Of a stretch of DNA of 64,000 nt, positions 47,011-60,500 are shown one piece after another. The DNA lies in NCBI RefSeq assembly GCF_000004195.4, contig NC_030677.2, positions 100,220,829-100,284,828 of the forward strand. Reading direction: 5' to 3'. The position numbers and the translations under genes were made by a program. The stretch comes from Xenopus tropicalis. Taxonomy: Eukaryota; Chordata; Amphibia; Anura; Pipidae. A model generated the notes under the pieces. That model was not told the DNA's origin and searched no databases. It saw only the letters and a program-made list of their open reading frames with translations. Every line of letters begins with the position of its first letter. The stretch's first letter is position 1.

Positions 47011-50000
47011 GTATATACTCGAGTATAAGCCGATCTGAATATAAGCCGAGGTACCTAATTTTACCTAAGAAAACTGGAAAAACTTGTTGACTCGAGTATA
47101 AGCCTAGGGTGGTGGTAATTTTTTTTTTTTTTGTTCTATACTGTACTGTATGTGTGTAGGTTTAAATTACGGTACTGGTAATTAATGATAATTAATAGCC
47201 TTTTTCAAAGTGAATAAACAGCACACAAAGACCCACTGACACCTCCAAGCGGGTGCATAATAAACATAAATAAAAACAAACAGTAAAACAGTAATGTTAT
47301 ATCACAGAAAATAATAACACAAAAAAAAATATAACAAAAATATAATTATGGGACAGGTTAAGACATAATAGGACATTCACAAGAAAGAAAAAGAAGTGTT
47401 TCAGACCTGTTTTGCTTAACTGCAACCCTCCTGTAATGCCGAGTGTTACATGGTATGGGTGCGCAGGTTTTTATTTAGGTAGGAAGGAGAGCAAGTGACA
47501 ATGTCACTTATACATTAGTATTCACTGAAACGCAGAATGTACGCTTAGGCCATATAGAAAAAATAACTACCTCGAGTATGATCCCCTGCCAGTGGTTCCT
47601 GCTCCAGCCCGCCCTGCCAGCTCCATAGACTACCTGTGCGCCGGTCCCCTGCCAGCGGTTCCTGCTCCAGCCCGCCTGCCAACCCCACAGACTACCTGTG
47701 CGCCTGTTTGCGCTCTTCTGCGCGCCGCAGTAGTTCCTGGGGCGGAAGTGACGTCACGCTCCCCTGCAGAAATCCCGGCCTCGACTTCTATGTAGACAGG
47801 AACTACTGCGGTGCGAAGAAGAGCGCAAACAGGTTGTCTGTGGGGTTGGCAGGGCGGGCTAGAGCAGGAACCGCTGGCAGGGGAGCGGCGCACAAGTAGT
47901 CTGTGGGGTTGGTGGGGCAGGCTGGAGCAGGAACCGCTGTCAGGGGATCACACTCTAGTATAAGCCGAGGGTGACTTTTTCAGCACATTTTTGGTGCTGA
48001 AAAACTCGGCTTATACTCGAGTATATACGGTATATATATATATATATATAAAATGTGTGTTCTAAAATAAGATGGTGTGTTCTAAAATAAGATGGACCTT
48101 TCTTTGCTCTCTGCTTCATGTTCTCAAGTGTGCTGAAATTCTCCTTCATAAAAAAAACTAAGTTAGAACAGTTCTAGTCAAGTGGGGGGCCAGGGACTGC
48201 CTTCTTTAAAGTTTTATTGAGCCAATTATTGAATTAGTTAAAGTTTCCATCAGTAAAGAGCACATTTAAATGTGCCCAAACATGGTTCAGCTGCTCTTTG
48301 ACTGATCTGCCCACATACACTATGCCACATAATGTATTGCCCCCTTTCTTTCGTTCATGCAGAGGACAAACAATGCAGCAGGAGCTCTTCAACCCCTCAT
48401 CTGATGTGGTGCATGGGAAATTACATTTTCAAACCTGCACGACTACAAAACCAACCGATACCAGTCATGATCAGAGGGTTACCATGCATGCATCAATAAC
48501 CATACAAGAGAAAGTTTTCCTTTGGTCCAACTAAATAAAATGGCAACTCTAATCACATGGTTATCTAAGTATTTATAAAGAGTTGGTTTGATGGGTCAGC
48601 CAACTCTAAATAACTAGCTATGGGAGGGGGGGTTATTGTAAGTTTATCAGGGTGTGGTTAACACTGATATCTTTTTCCTGAGAGTCAGAATAGAGACCCA
48701 AGGAAAGAAGAGGGTTGTTGTGAAGGGAGCGAGAGATGCTAAAATTCTTGGTTGAAAAAAAAGTTTAGACAAAATGTCTGTATCCCTTTTAGCTACTAGT
48801 TTCAGCAGTATCCTTTCAATGTATTTTCTTTCTGTATCAATGTATATTCCTTAATGAAGACTAAAGGTCCCCATACACGGGCCTATAGTAGCTGCCGATA
48901 TCAGTCCCTAGGACCGATTCGGCAGCTAATCAGCCCGTGTATGGGCACTCCCGACGGGAGTTAGAAAATCTAGTCGGATCCGGGACCGCATCGGCCCGTT
49001 GATGGACCATCGGACCGACTTTTCCTATGCCCATCGTAATAACTTGATCGTTTGGCCCCAGGGCCAAATGATCGAATTATCCTGGGTTCTCCCGATATCG
49101 CCCACCCGTAGGGGGGGATATCGGGAGAAGATCCGCTCGCTTGGCGACATCGCCAAGCGAGCAGATCTGCCCATGTATGGGGACCTTTAGCAAAAAGCAG
49201 ATGCATGACACTAGCATAAATATTTTTAGCACAACTGAATGCAGGAATAATGTATGAACATATAAGAAAAAAAGTAAAGGTGTAAGTAGAAAGATCTTTA
49301 GAATGCCTTCAGTTAAGTAATCTACCTTTTCTCCGTTCATGAAACGTTCCTTTTCTCTTAGATTTACATTATCTATGGATAGATTCTGCTCAGCTCGAGA
49401 TTCAAACTGAACAGTTCTGTCACTTTTACGAACCACACGACCCTTTCTCCCAGTCATCTGCAAGGAATAAAAGGGAAATTTGTATCCAACTGGTGCATAG
49501 GAAACTAAAAAAATAAAGTATATTAGGAAACTAATATTTACCTCGGCCACCTTTTCTGGACCCCCAAACTGATCTATAAGCTCATCCAGAGTATTAAGAG
49601 GTAATTCCTTTCCTAATGTCTCAACTTTTGCTAGAAGCTCCATCTTCAGACGGTCCACTTCAGGAACTAATGGAAATTAATTAAATGGATTGATTGACAA
49701 GATATTAAAAAACTGTAAATTAAATTATATAAATATCATATGTAAATAAAAAAATGTATACATTAACTAAATAAAAGGTCCAGATGTCATGTAGAATATT
49801 ACACCAAAATGATAAAAATGTTGCATGACTTCAACAAAATCTTTTTAAAAATATTAGCAAACCATCACTTGACTTGCTTGAAATATCTATTGAATACCAG
49901 GGGTAGCTAAGGAAATTAGTGTAAACTAACACACTGCCAGATACTGCAGTAAGTCTCCACTTATCAGACCAGATATCTAGCTGATGGAATATGTCGAGAA

Positions 50001-53000
50001 AGGAGACCCTTTGTCCTGTTAATTTATCTTTTTCAACTAGCTCACATCACATATTTGGCTTCCATTTCCATTATCTATTCTACTGAGAACAGAACTAGCT
50101 ACACAAGTGAATGCAGAAGTTATCTCAAGACTTTTGCATGGAGAAGAGCAGTTTAGGAATGTGCCTACATGCAGTTCTTTCATACTTCATTTTTTAAAAT
50201 GTCTTGCCTATTCATGCCTAGTATTATTCCTGGGAGGCAGCCTAATTGCTCATAAGCTCCTTTGGCTTACTCTCCTTACACACATCATTTTACCCATCAG
50301 CAAGATATTTTCTAGTATATTTCACACAGATGCCAAAAAGCAACTCACCACGATCAGGAAGAGTCATTCCATTCATTGTGCGTTCTATATAAATTACATC
50401 ATCATCTTGAAATGACTCAGGTGAAGAGTTGAAATCACTATCCAACCCTCCTTCAGAATCCGAGCTGCTTTCCTCACTGATACGTATTAATCCCAGATCT
50501 CCACGGGACATCTTTCCACTGCGAGGCTTTCCTCTCCCTAAAAGACAAAGTGTTAATTACCAAATAATTCTGAAATAAAAACATTAACCGAGGAAATACA
50601 GAAACTATGCAAAAGTGTGCAATGGTAAATTAGAGCAATTGGTTGCCTGGATTTTTTACATACGTTTTCTCTTTTGCATGGCTTTTTCACGTTTTCTTTT
50701 TGTGGATGGGAAATGTTTAAGTATCAAAGACCTGAAGACACCCCTAAAAGAATAAGTAATTAAGAAGTTAAGTAAGAATGAAGAAAAAAAATAGCCATGT
50801 GCTGGTGCTAGAAAACACCTACAGCGCCCCCTTGGAAGGTCTCATTGCTTTATTGTTATAGTACTAAGTCACAGTGCATTTAGTTTTTGTTTAGACCGGT
50901 AAACATAAATATACATTCAAAATTAAATCCCATAAAAACATGTAAACATCCAACAGGCTAAATACATTGTATACATACTGTATGTTCTTCTCCACTACTA
51001 CTACATACAAATGTTAGGATGTTCCCACTCACTCTGCCGCTGAAACAAAGCAATCAAGATGACCATCATTTTCATCCATGACTTCTCGTGTACGAGCTTC
51101 TCCTGTTGACTGCAAACCAATGACCACACACTGTGGGATAAGTGACAAGACAAAATGGAAGTTTTAGAAACTGTATGCAGTAACAGGGCTATCAACCACA
51201 ACTAATTAAAACACAGTTTTTATTTGGAACAAAATACAACTCATTTAGTTTGTGAAAATAAACATTAAAATAGTAACGATAGAACTGATAACAGCTATAG
51301 CAAAGAATAACACTTTCATTTTCATTCAGCAAAATGAATAATTAATGGTCAAAATGGTTCATTTATACCTCTTCACTAGCAAATATTTTCACTTAAAATC
51401 TAATTCCTTGTCTAAATTCATATGTCTCTTACCTTGCCCTTTGCAAGTTCTTGCTTGACTAGAGTCACAAGGCGTTGCACTTTAGACGCAATGCACAAAT
51501 ACTTGAAAAACCGCTGATGAGCTGACCAGAACTGGCCCCAGAGAGATTTTCGTGACTCTAATCCTAACCAATCTGCAGCAGTCTGGAAAACAACTAATGC
51601 TTCTGCCCACTGAAAAGACAAAAATATAATAAAAATGGCATGAAGGTAAATTCAAGGGAAAGCAACAATTGTAATACAAGATTTATACAGTCAGAATACT
51701 ATTTGTAGAACTCAAAACATTTAAATTCACAAAGCTTTTCTACTTACATAAAAATGTAGGGAATCACCAATGACCCCTTTTATTATAATATACTGCCTTC
51801 TTGCAAAACAATTACTTTCCAAAAAATGCTACAAATTGATATAAAGGAAAGCAAAGTTCTACTAAAGACCAGCTCGCAACTTATCCTCAGAATAAGAATT
51901 CCTTCCTAGCACCAAACATGCAACTGAAATACTTTCTAGATCTATTAGTATTGACTATGTAACAAATCTGTATTATCTATATTATTTGTGCTAAGAAGTG
52001 ACTCACACAGTGAGCCACCACATCTTGTCAGTAGAAAAGCTGCATCAATTAAAATGTTTTCTGTTGTACAGGCATTATGCTTATTGTTTTTGAATTTGTT
52101 TTTACCTGAAACTTAGGGAGAAATTTATCAAATTGAATTATGGTTCAAAAACTTGAATTTCTGGTATTTATTAAGTGGAAAAAAACCTGAAAACTTGAAT
52201 ATCTTAAATTTAACATTTGGCAAATTTTTACTTTCAAGCTTTTTGTTTTCTTTTGCGTGTAAACCCGAAAATTTGAGGCACTGCAGTTTTTTAATCACAT
52301 GATTTGTCCTTAATAATAAATAAGCATGCATTCGATATGGGAGTTTACTCTATTTTGAAATTTAAATTCAAATTCACAAACTCAAAAAATAAGCCCATTA
52401 GTGTAAGTGCAAAAACATTGTAACAAACATTAATAGGGTGGTTCACCTTTAAATTAACCTTTAGTATGTTATAGAATGACCAATTCTTAGCAACTTTTTA
52501 ATTGGTCTTCATATTTAGGTTTTGAATTATTTGCCTTTTTCTTTTCACTCTTTCCAGCTTTAAAAGGGTCACTGACTCCAGCAGCCAAAAACTATTTTTC
52601 TGTGAGACAGTTTTATTGTTCATGTTACTTTTTATTATTAGTCATGTTCCAGTTTCTCATTCAAACCACTGCCTGGGTGCTAGGGTAATGTGAACGCTAG
52701 TAACCATATACCTGCTGAAATTCCAAACTGGAGAGCTGATGAACAAAAATCTAACACAAAAAATCACAGAAAATAAAAAGTGAAGACCAATTGCAGATTG
52801 TCTCAGAATATTAAGCTCTACAAAACACTAAAAGTTAATTTTAGGGTGAACAACATATCCAAGTGTATTTTGGAGAGATAATCAAGCCCTTGTTCAACAT
52901 GTGGCATTCCTTTTGACTATACTTGAAATTTTGGGTGCAAAAAGTAATATAACACCTTGCATACTATTTGTTTATGCTTTATACCTGCTCACTGTTCTCA

Positions 53001-54426
53001 TACTTCTTTATTGGTTTATAATTTATTCCAACACATATGTAAAATACACAGATGTCTACAAAGTACCAGAAAATAGGTCTTCTTACCAGCTGTGCTGCTC
53101 TGTTATACATATGTTTATATGACTCCTCCAAGGGAATTTCTTCAATTCGGAAAGTGACTCCAGAAAAGCTAAGTTGCCTTGCAATATACATGCCACTCAC
53201 TTTCATATCCATGGCAACAATTTCCATGGCACCTACACCCCTGTACAAAGTAAATCATGTATCATTAGTACAAGCTATTATATATAACATTTATTAAAGT
53301 TTAAAAAAATCATACATATGCCTTTATTGTGGATACCCAAAGTCAATACTACATTTCCCAAAGATGTTTGAGCTCACTTTCAACCTATATTCTGTGCTTT
53401 ACCTCTTTTCAATTGCATGCAAGAAGTCATCAAAAGTGCTGAAGGATGTGCCCTCCCCCCAAATTCCCAAACGGCTCATGTAGATCATGTTCTTGGGCTC
53501 AGAAGCACCTGTGACAGAGTGATAAGAAGCTTGGATGAAGTAACCAAGTAAAACCAAGCAACCGTGAAAAAGGGTGAAAAGTGCAAGGGATAAAGTAGAG
53601 CATTTGTGAATTTTGAGATAGGAAGAAAGAAGTGCACTGACCAGTGGCGCTGGCATACACCACTCTTGCCATAGGTAGGTTGTTCTGCAGCTCCAGCACC
53701 GCCCGCCCCATTTTGGTGCTAGAAGCATTCTTGGCTTTATGACATTCATCAAACACAATCTGCATTACAAACAGTCAAGGACAATACAAAACAGCAGCAG
53801 CACTTTATTAACAAATACACATCTAAATAATATATAGGAAATAATGCAATTATTGAAAATTAAGGCAGATTAGAATAGCCATATAAAGACACAAGGTCAC
53901 AGCTAAGAGCTTTCACAGAGCTTATGGAATACCGATATGACCTACTATTCTCATATTTTATTGGGTATGATATTCTATAACACTGTACACACATTTCAAT
54001 GAGTCTAGTAAACAATTAGGCAATTAATCACGGGTAATAATTAATGACTTCAGTAAGCACAGTTTACAAGGATATAATTTATAGGTTAATGACTCCTTTG
54101 AATTATGTATTAACCAATAAATAAGACAGCATCAAATGCACTATAACTCTCATTTCTTTGCTTTATATAGCCTGTTCTCAGATAGACTACATGTCCAGTA
54201 GGAAGGATACCACTCCATCAAATTTCTCTCCACACCAGTCTCTGATTTGTTTAATACGTGTGCGATGCTGTCCTCCTGCCTGGCTCTCCCCAATCAGGGC
54301 TGAATAAGTGGCAAACAGAACCCCTTCTGAGGAGGATGTGTCCCCATACTTAATCTGAAGGTGACAGGATTACAGAGGTCAAAAAGAAAGACTGCAGCAA
54401 GTGTTATTAACATGTAATACTGGTAT

Positions 54427-54517
<91 letters not shown>

Positions 54518-57500
54518 GAGTAATACAGCACTTTTTACAGTATTCCTAGCTCACTAACAAATGGAAACTACCCAATATTTTTTTGTAACAAGTAGTTTTC
54601 AACCCAAAAATACTAAAATGTGACATGTTTCTCTGCCACCAGTTGCATTCCTTGTATGCCATTAGCCTTAAAGTCATGAGACTTCAAGCCCATAAATAAC
54701 CATAGGCAACACAATTTGAGATGACACAGTGGTTTTTATTCCCTAATTCAAATATGAATATTCAGGTTTAGAGTCTTTGCAGGGGGTTCAGTGTTTGCCC
54801 AAATCAAAAATCCTTGGATTTGGTGTATACCTAATTGTGCATGTAAAGTTAGATGTATTGGTAACAGATCTCAATTAATATACAAGTGCTGCCACACCTA
54901 TATGCACCTACATGCTTTAGTGCTGAAAAGGTGATCTTATTCTCCTCATTGGCATAAAACTGCTGAAGTGATCAAGCACAAACACAGGCACGCAGCCATG
55001 ATACCTCCCCTAGTGGAGTTGCCCATTACTGCCATTTCTTTATAAAGTACAACAAAGCATGGGTGAAGCCAGCCAGCCAGAGAATAAGACACTTGTTTCA
55101 TGATGTTTGCAAACAGAACTGTGGTGGGCCAAATTGGTCAGATGCAATCATTTATCCCAGGCCAATAGTTCATGAATCAATGGTCCTTAAATGGGATTTT
55201 CAAATCTGCCAAATATATATTTTGTTTCAATACTCAGTGGGTGCCATGGCCAGACATGGCCATCACCGAGGCATACCCTTTACCAGGCTCTGAATAAATC
55301 TACCAGGAAAATAGAGAGGAAAAGGAGTTTATAAAAGTAGCCAGTTAGGTGGGGGGCTAGACTATTCCAGACTAGATCTAATACACCCACAGTAATGCAA
55401 CCCTATGCTTACTCATTTGCCCACATCAGGAAATCAATCATTCTTCTGCCAGGCATACCTGTTTTACGTTATGCCTACATTTGCATAATTATAAAACAGT
55501 TATAAAGAGACACTGCTTCGCTTACCTTGTTAAGTGCATGCACTGCTATATGACCAGCATTGATATCCCGTAGATCTCGCTCTGCATCACAGCGCAGATC
55601 ATTAGATACACTGAACCTAAGAGCAGTAAAGAAAGGAGAACTGGTGATTCCAAAAACTTTTATTGAAAACATAAATACAGAGGTTGGCAAATTTGCAGGA
55701 CAGCTAATAATACAAAGATCAAATATTAAACACTTACCACAGTGCTTTTTTTCTTCCCTTTGAAAAATTTTCAAGGATAATCCCAGAGACTGTCCTTCCC
55801 TTCCCCACTCCAGCTCCATCTCCAATAAGGAAGCCAGCCCGTTGCCCACTTGGTAGGATAACTTCATGTTGCTTTGGGGAAAAGTAAAAACATAATAAGC
55901 ATTGGTTTCTTTAATATGTATTTTACTATGCCATTATGACTCCAAAACTCACCTGGCAGGCATATACTATAGATTCCAATTGCAATGCAGAGAGAAATCC
56001 TTGTTCAATAACATCGCTGGGCAGAGACAAAGAGTAGGTGATATCTGGAGGAGGAACACTAGATAGGGTGCTGGTCTCCACCACTCGGTCTGGATGCTGC
56101 CTACCAATTTTAGCTGAAATGAGTCAAGATTTTAAAATGTTTGTCACACCAAGGCTTTTTAAAAGAGCACCAATAATTAAGAATTTTTAAACTTGTAACT
56201 TGCAAAACCTTGGTCTCTTGCAAGTCAATTTCCTATGCAGACATTTTGGGGGACACAAATTTCCTTCCAGACATGATGTTTGCCTGGTAACTGACAGAGG
56301 CAGAAAAAATAACTTTTGAAGGTAAGATTTGACCTATTCCTTGATATGACAGTAAGTAAATCCAGAATATCCCTATGTTTAAACATGAAGTGTAAAATAA
56401 AGTACTGGCTGAAAGGAGGAAGGTTCCAGCTTTTCCTTAAAACTTGAAAAATAGGCAGTTTACAGCTGGAGTATTTACTTTTTTTGATTGCACGAAGGGA
56501 TTATAAAGATGCAACGCTACAACCTATTATGTAAAAACATACACCGTTATGGGATCTGTTATCTGGAAACCAGTTATCCAGAAACTTCTGAATTACGGGA
56601 AAGATATCTCCTATAGATTCCATTTTAGTCAAATAATTAATTCTTAAATTATTCCTTTTTTCTCTGCATTAATTAAATAGCACCTTGTTCTTGATCCCAA
56701 CTAAGATATAATTAATCCTTACTGGAGGCAAATCAATCCTATTAGGATTAATGCTCTGGTTGTGATGTGACCCAAAACTAATTGTAATAAGTTATGTAGA
56801 CATAAAGCAGTAAAAAAGCAGAGAGAAAAGCAGCAGCTACTGTTAATAATTTAAGTGTTTCCATATGCCTTATCCCTTAAAAAAAAGACTGTTTTACTAT
56901 GCAAAAGCACCTATGTCCTCAACACCTGAAGGAAAAAAACGACTTTGTGTGTACATATTAACGTTAAGTGTATACTAACATTTAGATGGCACATAGTCAG
57001 CATATGTTTCTGTGTGCCCTAATTCTTCAGTATCCTCATCTTCCTCTTCCTCCTCTGGGGGAAGCTGTGGAATGACAAAAGAAGGATACACTAATGTTAT
57101 GGTTATGTCCATAAAATAGGTTTCACTGAACAAATAGCTTTTTTTTTAGTTCCTCAATCTCACCCGTTCTTGTGTAGAGGGAGTATTGATTATCGCTTGC
57201 AAGTCTTCAAATGTTTCCAGAGCTGGAAGGGGAGGGTTAGGATGGAAGAGCTAAGGAAAGAGAAGAGAGGGAACAAAGTGTATAACAAACAAAATATATA
57301 ACAATGAAGATGTATTAACTTATATAAGCCTACACAGAACTTTGTTTAACTTAAGCACAATAAATATTTTTGTTTTGAAAAAAACTAGTTTATTAAAGGA
57401 CAAAAAAAACTCTGATTCAGTGGGGGTTAGGCGGATATTGGTGCAAAAATGCATAGATTCACATTTTTGTGTCAAAATGTACTCTGCGTAACTCCACACA

Positions 57501-60500
57501 GGTTGACGCTGGGCCTGTCAATCAAGCTACAGGGGGGTGTGAATACGAGCAGATCCACTTTTATTCTGCCTCTATAAAAAAAAAAAAGCCTGTGAAGGAA
57601 AGCGGACAAATTTGCTATGTATGTCCTTACCCTATATCTCTCTCTATATAACTAGGATACCCAGCCGCAATAGCGATAATGAACTCTGTGTAAAGAAACC
57701 AATCGTTCTGTCAGCTACAGTCTGGGTCAGGTTTTCGGTTAAGGAGTTTAAAATATGGAGGTATATCTGTGGACTTATATTTTGATTAATCTACGCTCTA
57801 TGTATTAAAAACAGGGGTATACTTTCCTTTTAAAAAGATACCGTCATGATTTTTATGGTACACTTTTGATTTCTAAGTTACACCGTTTACATAGCAAATA
57901 ATTCACTCTACAATTTAAAATTGTATTCTTGAACCAACAAATGTATTTTTTTTTTTAAGCTGTAATATTGGTGTGTAGACAGCCATCTTAGCTTTCAGGT
58001 AACCTGTTGTTTCTCCTACTCCCTTGTAACTGGAGGAGTCGTAAGCTGGACTTGATTTCTTACTATTAAATGCTATTCTCATCTACTAGGAGATGCTATC
58101 TTAGGGAGGGGGGGGCTAATTTCACTCAACTTGCAGCTCAGCAGTTAAGTGTGACTAAAGTTTATCAGACCCCAGGTCACATGGCTGTGGCACCCTGGGA
58201 AATGTAGAATATGGCTAGCCCCACGTGAAATTAAAAAATTAAACATTAAAAAAATCTGTTTGTGTTTTTAAATAAGAATGCATAGAGTTTAAGTCTGGAC
58301 AATGGATTTTGCCTTGACAGACAGTATGAAATATTGTGCATAGCATTATTATTTGTATAGTTTACATTTATGGTTTCTTTAATCATCAAGCAACATATGC
58401 TCATATACACAAAAATGGATATTTGGCCACAACAGATTCAATAGGTCATTGCTATTGTAATCACTTACTTGAAACCCCTGGCTGGTGCTCCTGTTAGCAG
58501 AAAACTGCACCAGGCAGGAGTTAATGCAGGCGAACAATCCTCTTCCTTTTCCTTTTGACAAGATCCTAGGGCCCATGCATGCACAGTTGAGCGAACAGCC
58601 AGCTTTTTTAAGTTAGGCTTTTAAAGTTTGGCTTTTCACTCTACTGTGCATGCGCGAAGACCGAAGAAAGAAGAGGATCGTTTCATCGCATACACTCTAG
58701 TTTCGGGCGTTTGCTGGAGGGAGTATAACATTTTGTAACTTTCCTTCTCCTTTATGGTGTGCATGCAAAAGAAACCACATGGGCATAACAAATGTGTTGA
58801 GGTGCTGGTAACTGTAGTCAGTGGGAAGGCCAACCTAGATATGCATCTGATTTAACTCTCTCTATGCCCAGGATTAGGTTGCAGGGGCAATCAGGTTGCA
58901 GTACGACGACTAGGGCTAACCTGTCTCTGCCTATGCCCAGGATTATGTAGCTTAGTCTTACTACTGATAGTCAGGAAATCCTTGCAAGCTGCTGTACAGT
59001 TATCAGCAATTCCTCTGCATATAGTTATTTTGCCCCCTAAAATGAATCCTAACTCACATCACACCTGACGGTATTTCGCCTTCAATTTGGCTTTGTCAGG
59101 TGACTTTCATTTTAAACTTCCCTTTATTTAATGTGGAAATTTGTTCTTAAACTAGAAAAATAAAAGAGAGTTTGTGCTTTGCAAGACCTATGTCTAAGGC
59201 TAAGTGCAGGCCGACAGTCCGCCCCGTGTGAAACTAGCCTTAACTCTGTGGCATGGGTTTGCCATGGGATTATTTTTCTCAATAAAATAGGTACAAGAAT
59301 GAATTATTTTTATGACTTATTTACCTGGGTTCTCATTGCCAATTTTAGGACTTGTGTGAAAACAGATCATGTTAATGCAGAAATATTAAGAATTCAAAAG
59401 TATTCACAGCATGCATCTGTGCATGCTGTGAAGTTTGGTGAAGAGTGCACATATCTATACTGCCTATTTTGGACTGAGAGGAAAGATGGATTGAATAAGG
59501 TGTAAAGGAGGCCATTTTGGCTAAACTGGAAAAACTCAAAACTGTGGTTTCACAACAATTCACACTTCCAGTCATGTAACTTAAAAAAAATAACACAGGC
59601 CTTAATGAGATTAATGGTACTACTGTGACTGGAAGATACTTTTACACCTGTGTGTTGCAGTTAACACTTAGCTGCTTGGGTCAATAAAAATATTGTGAGG
59701 GATATTGGTGTCTGTAGTACAATTAATGAATTAAAATGCTTGGAAATTTCTTTAACACTCGGTTGAACTGAAGAGGCAGCATATTTAATATTACTAAGCA
59801 AGTCCAGTTGCTTTAGAATTATCAATACTAGATACTGTATTTCATTATCTAGATCAGCGCTGTCCAACATCTGTGGTACCAAGGGCCGGAATTTTTTGGC
59901 CAACGAGGGAGAGGGCCGATAATCGAAGCCAGTTTGACCACTTCCCCTTTTTAAACCACACCCACTTGAAACCACACCCATGTTATCACAAGAGCTTTTA
60001 AGACTATGCCCACATTATTGGTGGTAGGGCAGCAAAACCCAAATGGTTGGTGCTCACTGTAGGGATATCCCCCTTCATTCATATGTGAAAGAATTATGTT
60101 ATGTCATATTAAGACATACCCTTAAATCCATGTGCCACCTCCTCCTCCCCTGTGGATAGCACAGCAACCCCCAGCACATAATTACACATCTTAGGGACCA
60201 TATAATGACTATTTTCAAATGCTAACAAACTCCCAGAACAAACCCCTGCCAGGTATGGCACACACAGGCAGCATAGGGCAAGTAGAGTATGGCACAGACA
60301 GGCAGGGTAGGGCAGGCAGAGTATACCCTGCCTTTGTGTGCCATACTCTCTCTGCCCTGTGCTGCCTGTATGTGCCATACTCTGCCTGCCTATGTGTGCC
60401 ATACTCTCTCTGCCCTATGCTGCCTGTGTGTATGGCACACACAGACAGCATACACTGACACAATGCTGGCACTGCTCCTACAGTCCGAGGTGTGAACAGG

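Noticed and set aside
47592..47899. 67-87-codon ORFs on both strands with similar peptides
   Set aside because: They are mirror images from the inverted repeat inside the 47.0-48.0 kb element.
54430..54517. AT-rich run as a replication or matrix-attachment signal
   Set aside because: It is a plain TA microsatellite with nothing else to support a function.
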